A stretch of 64,000 nucleotides of DNA from an uncultured Collinsella sp. GTDB lineage: Bacteria; Actinomycetota; Coriobacteriia; Coriobacteriales; Coriobacteriaceae. Where the stretch lies: NCBI GenBank assembly GCA_959599915.1, contig CAUGJE010000011.1:1-64000 (forward strand), in the 5' to 3' direction. Of this stretch, positions 31,758 through 40,477 are shown piece by piece (within the stretch, counting starts at the first letter, position 1; the number at the start of each line of letters is the position of its first letter). The position numbers were made by a program, and so were the translations under genes. The notes beneath the pieces are model-generated. The model was given only the letters and a program-made list of their open reading frames with translations, ran no database searches and was not told the DNA's origin.

Positions 31758-33242
31758 ATGTCAGTCATCAAGATGTACGGCTACGAGGCCGCGCAGCAAA
31801 CGGAGTATCAGACCAAGAAGTGGGCGACTAAGGAGGAGATGCGGGCGCTGTCGTCTGGCGATGAGCAGCGCGATGTGATCCTGGCTAAGGGTGCCACGGT
31901 GGCGTTCTACGAGGACGACAAGCATTGGGAGACGAGTGTGTCCAACAATGTCTTTGCCTTTGGAGGCACCGGCAGCGGCAAAACGGCGAGTTTCATTTTG
32001 CCCAACCTGCTCAATCACCACGAATGCTGTTATGTGGTCACAGACACCAAGGGTGAGCTGCTGCGCCGTACGGGGAAAGGCTTTGAAGAGGACGGCTACG
32101 AGGTAACGGTTCTCGATACTGTAAATCCCGAGCAGTCGGCCGGATACGACCCTCTGCGCTACGTGATGGATGTCGAGGATATCCCCACCACAGTGGCGGC
32201 AATCATGGAGGGGGTCGATCCTGACGGCCGTAGCCTTAGGTATGATCCGTTCTGGAATAACGCGAGCGACCTGCTGCTTCGAGCGATTGTTGGAATCCTG
32301 TTCCTCCTGGAGACCCTTGCCGGCACCCTTACGCCGGGTGAGGACCCCAATGCCCCGCGCCGCTACCTTAAGATGAACAACGTCTTTAAACTGGCTGCGC
32401 TCATCAAGGTTACGGGAGATGGTGAGGGGCGATTCCCGTTGGACTACCTTGTAGAAGAGGTGGAGTCCAGGGAGTTTCTCGATAAGTTTGGTGCGGAGAA
32501 CGCTGATCTGTATGGCGTTGAGCAGTATCGCGATTTTCGAGGTGCGGCAGATAGGACGCTTAAGAGTATTCTGATCACGCTCAATGCAACTATCTCGCGG
32601 CTTAAGACGCCTCAGCTCATGCGCGTTTTTGAGAATGACGAGATGCGTCTTGATCGTATTGACGAGGGCAAGCGCATGATCGATCTTAAGGTGAGCGACA
32701 ACGATTCGGCTAATGCATGGCTTGCGAACGTTGCCCTTAAGCAGCTGTTTAACCTTGCCCAGCGCCGTGCCGATGCCAGCCCCAGCGGCCATTTGCAGCG
32801 TCGCGTGCAGTTTGTGCTCGATGAGTTTCCCAATGTGGGACGCATCCCCGATTTTGAACGCAGCATTGCGACCGTGCGCAGTCGCGGCATTAGCTTTTTG
32901 ATGTGTGCGCAATCGCTGAGCCAGCTCGATGCCGTGTACGGCAAATCCACGGCGCTTACCATCCTCGATAACTGCGATAGCTTGGTCTATATGGGTGGCG
33001 GCAGCAACATCGCGACGCAGAACTACATAAGCGAACTGTGTGGCGAGTCGGTTTTGGGCACCAAGTACGTGGGCGCCGAGCGCACTGCCGTAGATGTGCG
33101 CGGTTGCGTGATGACCCCAGGCGAGGTTGGGCTTATGCCACGCACCGATTGCCTGGTCAAGGTGACCGGCATGCGGCCCTTCCGCGCCAAGAAGTACTTT
33201 TGCGACGACCATCCCAATGCAGCTAAGTGGCTAAGGGATTAG
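31758..33242 (+). CDS. VirD4/TraG-like coupling ATPase
   Basis: A 494-residue ATPase of the type IV coupling protein family. Walker A is GGTGSGKT at residues 69-76 and Walker B is VQFVLDEFPNVG near 351. The family blocks DTKGELLRRTG, YDPLRYV, VRSRGISFLMCAQSLSQLDAVYG and ILDNCDSLVYMGG are present. There is no N-terminal membrane anchor, so it is a soluble form. No relaxase, VirB4 or VirB6 gene lies in the window. It may be a remnant of a conjugative element or a motor used for another task. AAGAAAGGAA precedes the ATG at 31758; the longer frame at 31689 overlaps the upstream gene. Confidence 0.88.
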   Translation: MSVIKMYGYEAAQQTEYQTKKWATKEEMRALSSGDEQRDVILAKGATVAFYEDDKHWETSVSNNVFAFGGTGSGKTASFILPNLLNHHECCYVVTDTKGELLRRTGKGFEEDGYEVTVLDTVNPEQSAGYDPLRYVMDVEDIPTTVAAIMEGVDPDGRSLRYDPFWNNASDLLLRAIVGILFLLETLAGTLTPGEDPNAPRRYLKMNNVFKLAALIKVTGDGEGRFPLDYLVEEVESREFLDKFGAENADLYGVEQYRDFRGAADRTLKSILITLNATISRLKTPQLMRVFENDEMRLDRIDEGKRMIDLKVSDNDSANAWLANVALKQLFNLAQRRADASPSGHLQRRVQFVLDEFPNVGRIPDFERSIATVRSRGISFLMCAQSLSQLDAVYGKSTALTILDNCDSLVYMGGGSNIATQNYISELCGESVLGTKYVGAERTAVDVRGCVMTPGEVGLMPRTDCLVKVTGMRPFRAKKYFCDDHPNAAKWLRD

Positions 33243-33280
33243 TCCCTGCAGCTTTGTGTATCCCATCTTGCATGTTTTGT

Positions 33281-33320
33281 CGCACGGCTTCCGTTAGCCG
33301 TAAGCCGTGCGGTCCAGTTT
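33281..33320 (+). terminator. Hairpin with T-run after the coupling ATPase gene
   Basis: CGCACGGCTT (33281-33290) pairs with AAGCCGTGCG (33302-33311) and is followed by GTCCAGTTTTT. Confidence 0.75.
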
Positions 33321-33357
33321 TTGCCTCTTTACCGATTCCGTTTAGAAGGGAATTGCC

Positions 33358-33960
33358 ATGTCAGTTATGTATCGTGAGCCCAGCATCATCAAGAAGTCCA
33401 AGGACGGCCGCGTTGCCGCCGTCGATATGGCAAGCGAGCTGCTCAATAGCCGTGTGCTGTTGCTGGAGGGTGAGGTCAACGATGTGACCTGCAACGGCCT
33501 CATTAAGTCCATGTTGGTGCTGGAACATCAAAGTGCGACCGAGCCCATCACCCTCATCATCAACAGCCCAGGCGGCAGCGTTACGGCGGGGCTGGCGCTC
33601 ATCGACACCATGCAGTCGCTCGACTGCCCCGTGATCACGGTGGGCGAGGGCGTCGTGGCCTCGATGGCCGCGGTGATCTTGGCCTGCGGCGACCACCGCC
33701 AGGTGTACCGCCACACGCAGGTGCTCATCCACCAACTGATGGGCGGCATGGGCATGGCGCAGCAGACCGATATCGAGATCGTGGCCCAGCATACAGCGGC
33801 CATGCGCGCCGAGCTGGACGAGCTGCTGGCCGAGCATGGCAACCTGAGCGCCCAGGAGTTCCACGAGCTCACCGAGCGCGACTGCTGGTGCAACGCCAGG
33901 CGCGCTCTGGAGCTGGGCCTGGTGGACGAGGTGATTGCGCCCAGCAAGAAGGCGCTCTAG
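33358..33960 (+). CDS. ClpP-like serine protease
   Basis: A 200-residue ClpP/crotonase-fold protease. The catalytic triad is intact: Ser102 in GVVASMAAV, His125 in VLIHQLMGG and Asp175 in TERDCWCNA. LIINSPGGSVTAGLALIDTM is the typical substrate-binding strand region. It has no long propeptide and differs from house-keeping ClpP in GVVASM, where GQAASM is usual. It follows the coupling ATPase after a terminator and is probably an accessory protease of this mobile cluster. A prohead-protease role is possible, but no capsid genes are near. AGAAGGGA lies upstream of the ATG. Confidence 0.87.
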   Translation: MSVMYREPSIIKKSKDGRVAAVDMASELLNSRVLLLEGEVNDVTCNGLIKSMLVLEHQSATEPITLIINSPGGSVTAGLALIDTMQSLDCPVITVGEGVVASMAAVILACGDHRQVYRHTQVLIHQLMGGMGMAQQTDIEIVAQHTAAMRAELDELLAEHGNLSAQEFHELTERDCWCNARRALELGLVDEVIAPSKKAL

Positions 33961-34034
33961 CGGGGCGCATGCCTTACAAGTACGTTGTGCAGGGCGAACA
34001 AGTGCGTAAATTCACAGCCAGAAAGAGGTTGAAC

Positions 34035-34853
34035 ATGAACAGGATTTGGGACGTCGATGGCATTGAGTGGGAAGACCTGCCCACCGTGAGCGACCTGCTG
34101 TGCGCTGCGGACACAAAGATCCTGGCGCGTGAGGTTGCCCTTCGATACGGCGGCAAGCCGGACGGCCGCGGCCGTGGCGATAGCGAACGCAGCCTAAAGC
34201 GCGCCCGCCGCAAGGTCAAAAAGCTGCGGAAGATAGATCCCGAGCCCAGCGACAAGATCATCCTGTTGCCCAAGCATGTCATCAATCGTCGCGATGCGGG
34301 CCACGGTTTTGGCTATTACGACGTGGAGCCGTGCATCTTTATGCGCGACGGCGTGCAAAGGCTGGGGGAGGACGCACTCGCCAATGTGCTTCCGTGGGAA
34401 TTGATCCTGATGGATGATGAGTCCGCGAGCGAAATGCTGGGCTTTCGCGTATGGCTCGAAGGCGAGTGGGATCTATGCGAACGTTATCGCTTTTTGGCCG
34501 TGGTGTGTGTTCGCATGCTGAACAACATCCGGGCGCAAAAGGAGCTGCGCAAGTTCCTCGAGCAGGGCGATGCGGCCTGCGATATGGACGAGGACGATGT
34601 AGTTGAGGACATTCGCCGCGACGTGCTGTATCCCGAGGAAGTAATTAACGCCAAACTCGGCGGCTATTGGGACGCGAGTTTGGGACTCAACCTGCCCTGG
34701 AAGGACGAGCATCGGCAGACTTGCACGCGGATTGACAGGGCTATCGATGACCTGTTTGCCGAGGAAACGAAGCGCTGCGCTGCGGAGCTTGGGAAGAAGC
34801 TCGAGCGCGGGTATGAGGAGCGCGGGGAGTTACTGAACGGGATGTCCTTGTGA
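34035..34853 (+). CDS. Unknown cytoplasmic protein
   Basis: A 272-residue protein with no recognised domain. It has a basic stretch, SLKRARRKVKKLRK, near residues 55-68, then an acidic second half with DMDEDDVVEDIRRDVLYPEEV. It is rich in charged helices and has no signal peptide. The start at 34035 has AAAGAGG at 7 bases; ATG at 33969 would add 22 residues but lies against the clpP-like stop. It may interact with DNA or RNA through the basic helix; this is only inference. Confidence 0.6.
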   Translation: MNRIWDVDGIEWEDLPTVSDLLCAADTKILAREVALRYGGKPDGRGRGDSERSLKRARRKVKKLRKIDPEPSDKIILLPKHVINRRDAGHGFGYYDVEPCIFMRDGVQRLGEDALANVLPWELILMDDESASEMLGFRVWLEGEWDLCERYRFLAVVCVRMLNNIRAQKELRKFLEQGDAACDMDEDDVVEDIRRDVLYPEEVINAKLGGYWDASLGLNLPWKDEHRQTCTRIDRAIDDLFAEETKRCAAELGKKLERGYEERGELLNGMSL

Positions 34854-34940
34854 ACGGTTGCCGACGGTCCGATAAAAATCTGTCCGGACGAAATGATAGA
34901 ACGATAGCGTAAATAGCATCTGCACTTTAAGGAGTTAACA

Positions 34941-35378
34941 ATGGGAATCGCCTATAAGGAACTGTTTCGTGTAAACCGTCCTATCTGTGGGCCTGGACCA
35001 GGAGGTTTCTTCATTAAAAGATTCAAGGAAGGCGGCTACAGTGAGGCTGAATTGCTCGATTTAATTTCGGGAGTGGACTTTTCTCTTGGTGAAGTGGATG
35101 AGGACATTAGCCTGAAAAAGAAATGCGAAATAGTCGAACAGGCGGTGAGTGGGGTGCATTATACGAGTTGGGCCCCCAGCGTGATCAGCATGATCATCTC
35201 ACTTACGGTCGGAGGGTGTCTGTCTGCATGGGCGGGCAACAATTCAATCGCTGCCGGGGTTTTCGTGACGCCATGCCTGATTGCCTTGGGAATATATGCA
35301 TGGTTTCGTTTATGCTTTGAGCGAAATCAAACGGTACTGTTGGGTGCGCTGAACCACATAAAGACACTTCAGCCGTAG
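34941..35378 (+). CDS. Small protein with two C-terminal membrane helices
   Basis: A 145-residue protein. The N-terminal 75 residues are soluble, with a YSEAELLDLISGVDFSLGEVDED segment. Then come two hydrophobic stretches, APSVISMIISLTVGGCLSAW and SIAAGVFVTPCLIALGIYAWF. The topology suggests an inner-membrane protein with a cytoplasmic domain. AAGGAG lies 8 bases before the ATG. The family is not recognised. Its position beside defence genes would fit a small membrane effector, but nothing else supports that. Confidence 0.6.
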   Translation: MGIAYKELFRVNRPICGPGPGGFFIKRFKEGGYSEAELLDLISGVDFSLGEVDEDISLKKKCEIVEQAVSGVHYTSWAPSVISMIISLTVGGCLSAWAGNNSIAAGVFVTPCLIALGIYAWFRLCFERNQTVLLGALNHIKTLQP

Positions 35379-35507
35379 TTGCATGAAATCGCCGATCGCC
35401 TGCCGCGGGCCCTCGGGACCGCCCTCGCGGCGCCCTTCCCGCTCTTTCCGGACATGGCGTCCTCCGATCTCCCGGGGCCGGCCGACCCGGCCCTCAGGGT
35501 ATCGGAT

Positions 35508-35545
35508 TCCCAAATTCATCCGTACATGTACGGATGAATTTGGGA
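35508..35545. repeat. Perfect 38-bp palindrome
   Basis: The 38 bases from 35508 to 35545 read the same on both strands, with the centre TACATGTA at 35523-35530 and no loop. The half-site includes ATTCATCCGTAC, and CGGATGAA recurs at 35552-35559. The gap 35379-35739 holds GC-rich sequence and a GTCCCCCAAC/GTTGGGGGAC pair (35674 to about 35735) but no clear gene. It may be a dimeric protein site or a recombination site. Confidence 0.85.
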
Positions 35546-35739
35546 GGTGTTCGGATGAAGTTGATATTCAAGGGGTGCGGCAGTTGGCAGGAATCTCAAG
35601 CGCCCAACCGCCAATCTCCACATTTCTTTGCTAAACTAGCTTTGCGCGGGAAACCGTGCATAGTTCGGGAGCATGTCCCCCAACTGGATCTAGGTTCGGA
35701 TGCCGTTGCCCGGACTATTGGTGAAGGTTGGGGGACTTC

Positions 35740-37320
35740 CTACTTTCCATAGCGCAAGAAGTCGTAGATGCGGACGCACTTCCGATAATGCGAATCTTTC
35801 AACAGAGCCCTCTTCTTGGCAGGGTCGTTTCCCACGTCAGCCAGTGCCCGCTTCAGCAACGCTTCCAAGTCGTCGACGTCCATCTCTTCCTCTGAAAGGC
35901 ACGGGATGAACGCGAACGGGCTCTTTGGCGCGCATGCATTCGCAAGGCCCTTTATGCTCAGCGACCCTTCGAATCTGCGACGAGTCGCAGGCATCGATTT
36001 GCGGAACGTTTCGCTTCGATAGCTATCAATCGAGGTGAGCGTTGGGAGATAAGTCGCTATGTCCTTACCGACCTCTCCACCGAGTCCGCGCGTGTACTTG
36101 AAGACAGGCATGTTGTTGGGCCGTTGGCGCACGTACATGTTGAGGTAGTTCTCGACGATGAACTTTGGGTCATAGCGAAGGTTATCGAGCACGATGTCCT
36201 CGAAGATATCTTCAGGTGAAATCGGCTTTCCGATGCTACTTGGTGACACCGACAGGCCGATGACGATCTTCTGGTCCGGGTCAAGGTCGTTGAGGACATT
36301 GTCTATCCCTGAGACGATGATGTCGGAACTCGGGTCGATATGCTCCGCAAGCCTGAACACGCTGCCCCTCAACTCGCGGATAAATCGCGTGCTATACATT
36401 TTCCGGAAGCTGCGCATCGCATCGTAGATCGACTCGAAGTCATCCGTGGTGATCTTCGTCATCGAAAGCGTACGGCCACCGAAACTCATAGCAATCTCGC
36501 CAACAGAGGTGTCGGTTGCGTGCTGAACGAAGATGAGCCGCTTGCCCAGCCGTTTGAGCTTGTCATCTGGTAGGCATTCGCAGATGTCACCCAGTATCGA
36601 CCTGATGTTCTCGTCTTGAATCGAATAACCGAGGAAGATGACGGGATACTCGACGAAGAGGGTGAGCAGCTTCGCCGAGAGATACTTCCTCTTCTGCGCG
36701 AACTCCGCATAGTCAGCGCTGGTCAGGACGATGCTTCCCGCCCTCGAGACTGAGCCATGGATCTTGTATATCTCCTGAGAGAAAGCCTGGTCAGAGAACA
36801 GGAGGTCGCTTTCTCCGACGTAGGTCGTGAAACCAGGGAATAGGGTCTCACACATACAGTCATAATTCGTGGTGATGATGCCGGCAACTTTTTCCCTGCC
36901 CGCCTTCGCCAGCTTCTCAGTTTCGGCGCTCTCGACGAGACGAGCTCTCGCGATCTTATCTGCGACGTAGATCTTCATGGGCGAAGCGTCCCCGGTAAGC
37001 TCGTCACTGTGATCTTCGCGGAAGGCAGCGAATTCATCCGATGCAAAGAGCTCGTGGTTTACTTCGCTTTCCATGAGCGTGGCAACGTACGGCAGTTCGG
37101 ACTCGACCTCGCCGTTCTGGACAGCAATCTTCGCCTGGCTCTTGAAGCGCGCGAAGGCATATGGGTCGTCAAGCACCTCGGCGCAGATATCCGAAAGCAG
37201 CCCCTCCCATCCCGGCGTGCCGCAGTAACGACGGGAGAGGCCAGAGCCGATGAAGAGAAACGGATAACGCCCGGCATCATCAACAGCTTTGTGGATTATC
37301 GATTTGATTCTCTCGTCCAT
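35740..37320 (-). CDS. SIR2-like domain protein
   Basis: A 526-residue protein with an N-terminal SIR2_2-type NAD-binding domain. FLFIGSGLSRRY (Gly-rich loop, 25-27), GIITTNYD (Asn152) and IYKIHGSVS (His188) match the catalytic plan of defence sirtuins that hydrolyse NAD on infection. FVEYPVIFLGYSIQDENIRSIL closes the domain near residue 240. The C-terminal 270 residues have no recognised fold and probably sense infection. The ATG at 37320 follows GGAGGAAAG. A truncated copy of the restriction nuclease end sits 39 bases upstream on the same strand. Confidence 0.87.
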   Translation of the reverse strand: MDERIKSIIHKAVDDAGRYPFLFIGSGLSRRYCGTPGWEGLLSDICAEVLDDPYAFARFKSQAKIAVQNGEVESELPYVATLMESEVNHELFASDEFAAFREDHSDELTGDASPMKIYVADKIARARLVESAETEKLAKAGREKVAGIITTNYDCMCETLFPGFTTYVGESDLLFSDQAFSQEIYKIHGSVSRAGSIVLTSADYAEFAQKRKYLSAKLLTLFVEYPVIFLGYSIQDENIRSILGDICECLPDDKLKRLGKRLIFVQHATDTSVGEIAMSFGGRTLSMTKITTDDFESIYDAMRSFRKMYSTRFIRELRGSVFRLAEHIDPSSDIIVSGIDNVLNDLDPDQKIVIGLSVSPSSIGKPISPEDIFEDIVLDNLRYDPKFIVENYLNMYVRQRPNNMPVFKYTRGLGGEVGKDIATYLPTLTSIDSYRSETFRKSMPATRRRFEGSLSIKGLANACAPKSPFAFIPCLSEEEMDVDDLEALLKRALADVGNDPAKKRALLKDSHYRKCVRIYDFLRYGK

Positions 37321-37359
37321 AATCTTTCCTCCTGTACCAATCGACATGCTCGTGAAATG

Positions 37360-37766
37360 TTATCCCACCAACTTCGGCGAGTGCGGGCTGAAAGCATCGT
37401 TGCCGTTCTGCCCGTCGACCAATCCGCACGCGAGACTCAGCGGCACAACTGCAGCGTTCTCGACCTCCACGCTAAGCACGTAGTGGAAGTCCGCCCCCTG
37501 GCTCCCACGATTCCGCTCGTAACCAATGGCGGCCAGCCGGTCGGCTAGTTCGTCTCTCGAAACCAGCTCGTTAGCCTTCACCTTGCAAAGCATGGGTTCA
37601 AGTTCGTAAGTGTTTGTCTCGCTGATTGCGTTCCTGTAGAAGCGGAAATGGGTCGTACGAAAGAGATCTTTATGATGGGAGTACACGTGCCCGTCCTTAA
37701 TGGCGTAGAAGTAGAAAAGGAACTCACCGCCCTCGTTTAGCCTGCCGCTACTTTCAAGGAAGCGGT
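37360..37766 (-). repeat. Left arm of a ~400-bp inverted repeat around the restriction operon
   Basis: This DNA is the diverged inverted counterpart of 44370-44776. Protein-level identity is high over about 134 residues. The right arm ends at the stop codon of the McrC-like gene. Confidence 0.75.
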
Positions 37767-38088
37767 AAATTTGTGGCGCTACAACGGAGAGCCGATTACG
37801 CTTCCGAAGCGATTTGCCCCACGAGCTGAGTTTATTGAATACCACAACGATATGATATTTAAAGGGTAATTGGACTATCTCCCGACCAAACGAGGATTCG
37901 GATTGGCTTGCTGAAATGTGGCAGTGCCCTGTTCTAAGCAACGTATTTGCGATAGAGTCGCGCGGGAACGGTGCTCGGGGCCGTTGCACCAGTAGCAAAT
38001 TACTTATATCGAGCGATGTGATGCTGCGATTTCGGAAATGCTTGCCTGGTTGTGGCGCCGACTTCGAAAAGCTGGTTTTTATTTCCAT
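37360..38088 (-). pseudogene. Truncated copy of the C-terminal module of the McrC-like nuclease
   Basis: The last ~134 residues, starting YRFLESSGRLNEGGEFLFYF, closely match the end of the protein encoded at 42341-44776 (YHFLESSGRLRKGGRFLFYF); both end with QNGNDAFSPHSP. The first ~105 residues have no counterpart there and no ribosome site precedes the start, so this frame is probably a chance fusion. The module contains FYAIKDGHVYSHHKDLFR and RDELADRLA but no known domain name. It is inverted with respect to the full gene and directly precedes the SIR2 gene. It could be a remnant of a second restriction operon, or a functional small protein. Confidence 0.7.
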
Positions 38089-38650
38089 TACAGCTGAAAC
38101 AGGCCGTCAAAATTCATGGAAGATCTTTTCGATAGTAATGGATGAACTGAGGAGGTTTGTCTGGAGGGTGGATCGAGGTTCAAGATTGTTGCGCTCTGAA
38201 ACGTTTCAGCTGAGGTCGGAGAGCGATCGCATGAGTCGATTTATATTTCGGCAGCGTTGCATCCATAGAAGAGAGAGGGATGCGTATTCGTTTGGCAGCG
38301 AGGGCGTGAGTGGGCGGGAACTTCGTGGCGTACAGCAATAAGGCTATACCTAAAAGCCTTTGTGTTGAACGGGTTTTCGCGGGAGCGGAGGGTGCGTGCC
38401 GCGAGGGACGGTCCGCGGCGCGACTGACCCGGCGCGGCATCCGGAGCGGACGCGGATGCGGCGCGGACGGCCTCTGACGGGCGAGCATGCGACAGTGGTT
38501 GCCCTGCTGGGCGGCAATAAGCTCGAATCGAGCACGAGCGATTCTTGTCCGGGCGAAGCGTTACAACTGGATTTGTTCTGTTGCCGACTGATCTTGAAGC
38601 ATGTTGGAAGAAACGAAATTATAATTATTTATTTGTCTGTATCTATCGAA
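38089..38650. other. Gene-free region upstream of the restriction operon
   Basis: This stretch of 562 bases shows no convincing gene. It contains a very GC-rich block at about 38370-38500 (CGCGGCGCGACTGACCCGGC-like) next to A+T-rich DNA at 38610-38645 (AAATTATAATTATTTATT), which probably holds the promoter of the methyltransferase operon. The sharp change in composition suggests a junction. Confidence 0.5.
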
Positions 38651-39589
38651 ATGGAGACCGAGCGCGTGGAAAACGAGAGGAACATAACGGCAGTTGACCT
38701 TTTCGCCGGCTGCGGCGGAATGTCCCTCGGCTTCGAAAAGGCTGGCGTCAATGTTGTGGCTGCCTACGACAATTGGGACGCTGCCATTGATGTCTATCGC
38801 GCTAACTTCCAGCATCCTGTTTTCAAAAGGGATCTCTCCGACGTTTCCGTATCCGAGGAAGTTGCCGGCTTCGCTCCGGATATCATCATCGGCGGGCCTC
38901 CTTGTCAGGATTTCTCGCAGGCCGGCAAGAGATCCGAGGATGGTGGGCGCGCAATCCTCTCTGTTAGATATGCCGAGATCATCGCGAGGTGCAAGCCTCG
39001 CTTCATCGTTATGGAGAACGTCCCACGCGTTCGAACGAGCAAATCCATGGAAGCGATTCGGGCCACCCTCAAAGCGCAGGGTTATGGCTTGAGTGGGCGA
39101 GTGATGGATGCAAGCCTGTGCGGGGTCCCCCAAGCTCGCAAGAGATACTTCTTGATCGGATGCCTTGGGGCGCCCGACGGGTTCCTCGACCCATATCTTG
39201 AGAAGGGCCTTTCTGACCATCAGATGACAATTCGTGAGTATCTCGGTAACGAGCTTGGAATTGATTACTACTTCAGAATTCCGCGAAGCTACACGAGGCG
39301 GGCCATCTTCAGCATCGACGAGCCCTCGGTCACTATTCGTGGTGTGGACAGGCCGATACCGCCGAACTACAAGCTTCACCCCAACGACGCGGCGGACCTC
39401 AGTCAAGCCCGGTGCTTGACTCCAAAGGAACGCAGTAGGATCCAGACTTTCCCGGAGTCTTTCAAGTTCTTTGGGAGTAAGACGGATATCAACCAGATGG
39501 TGGGCAACGCCGTACCGGTAAACCTTGCCACCTACGTTGCACGAGCGCTACTAGAGTACAGGAGGGATGTGAGCGATGGACTGCGTTGA
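38651..39589 (+). CDS. DNA cytosine-5 methyltransferase 1 (LlaJI M1-like)
   Basis: A 312-residue C5 cytosine methyltransferase. Motif I is VDLFAGCGGMSLGFEKAG, motif IV is GGPPCQDFSQAG with the catalytic Cys85, motif VI is FVMENVP, motif VIII is QARKRYFLIG, and motif X is QMVGNAVPVNLA. The target-recognition region is short. The ATG at 38651 fits the motif distance; the longer frame has no coding pattern. It overlaps the second methyltransferase gene by 14 bases. Two methyltransferases suggest an asymmetric site with each enzyme protecting one strand. Confidence 0.93.
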   Translation: METERVENERNITAVDLFAGCGGMSLGFEKAGVNVVAAYDNWDAAIDVYRANFQHPVFKRDLSDVSVSEEVAGFAPDIIIGGPPCQDFSQAGKRSEDGGRAILSVRYAEIIARCKPRFIVMENVPRVRTSKSMEAIRATLKAQGYGLSGRVMDASLCGVPQARKRYFLIGCLGAPDGFLDPYLEKGLSDHQMTIREYLGNELGIDYYFRIPRSYTRRAIFSIDEPSVTIRGVDRPIPPNYKLHPNDAADLSQARCLTPKERSRIQTFPESFKFFGSKTDINQMVGNAVPVNLATYVARALLEYRRDVSDGLR

Positions 39590-40463
39590 TCTTTTCTCGG
39601 GATGCGGCGGTATGTCGCTCGGATTCCAGAATGCGGGCTTCAACATAAAGGCGGCGTTTGATAACTGGCAGGCGGCTGTCGACATCTATTCGGCAAACTT
39701 CGACCACCCGGCATTCAAATACGATCTTTACGATGCGGAAGCGGTTCCGAAAATTGAAGAGTATTCGCCGTCGATGATAATCGGTGGCCCCCCTTGCCAG
39801 GACTTCTCCATTGCGGGCGCCAGACAGCGCGGCAAAAGGGCCAATCTCACCATCCGATATGCTGAGATAGTTCGGGACGTCAGACCCGAGTGGTTCGTCA
39901 TGGAGAATGTTTACAATATCGAGCGGATGGACGTCCTGCCCGAGGCGCTGGAAATATTCCGCAATGCTGGATACGGTCTCACGAGGCGCGTCCTCAACGC
40001 CAGTCTATGTGGTGTGCCTCAGATTCGCAGGCGCTTTATCCTTGTCGGTCATCTTGGTGATAAAGATGACTTTCTCGGCGAACTCTTGGATTCAAGGCTG
40101 AGCGACAAGCAGATGACCGTCAGGGATTACCTTGGCGATTCGCTCGGCACGCAATACTTCTACATGCATCCACGCAACTTCCAGCGTAGGGGCGTCTTCA
40201 CGATTGACGAGCCAGCGGTAACGGTACGAGGCACCAACCGTCCGATACCGCCAGCATATAAGAGGCATCATGCCGACAAGGCTGATATTTCTGAAGGTGT
40301 GAGAGCCTTAACATACAAGGAGCGCAGCTATCTGCAAACCTTTCCCGAAGAGTTTGAGTTTGTCGGGTCCAAGACAGACATTGAGCAGGCGATTGGCAAT
40401 GCCGTGCCAGTTAAGCTTGCTGAGTACGTTGCTAGATGCATAGCTGACTATGCAGCAGATTAA
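39576..40463 (+). CDS. DNA cytosine-5 methyltransferase 2 (LlaJI M2-like)
   Basis: A 295-residue partner of the previous enzyme. Motif I starts at once (CVDLFSGCGGMSLGFQNAG), motif IV is GGPPCQDFSIAG with Cys74, motif VI is FVMENVY, motif VIII is QIRRRFILVG, and motif X is QAIGNAVPVKLA. The two enzymes are similar throughout, so they probably arose by duplication and diverged in recognition. ATG at 39576 follows GGAGGGATGTGAGCG. Confidence 0.93.
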   Translation: MDCVDLFSGCGGMSLGFQNAGFNIKAAFDNWQAAVDIYSANFDHPAFKYDLYDAEAVPKIEEYSPSMIIGGPPCQDFSIAGARQRGKRANLTIRYAEIVRDVRPEWFVMENVYNIERMDVLPEALEIFRNAGYGLTRRVLNASLCGVPQIRRRFILVGHLGDKDDFLGELLDSRLSDKQMTVRDYLGDSLGTQYFYMHPRNFQRRGVFTIDEPAVTVRGTNRPIPPAYKRHHADKADISEGVRALTYKERSYLQTFPEEFEFVGSKTDIEQAIGNAVPVKLAEYVARCIADYAAD

Positions 40464-40477
40464 TTGTGGTGGTTGCC

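Noticed and set aside
35383..35634. 83-codon frame over the 38-bp palindrome with an HTH-like piece (VRQLAGISSAQPPIS)
   Set aside because: The similarity to a LacI-type helix-turn-helix is too short, and the first half is GC-rich non-coding sequence.
38396..38650. N-terminal extension of methyltransferase 1
   Set aside because: The extension has unusual composition and no similarity; motif I lies at the normal distance from the ATG at 38651.
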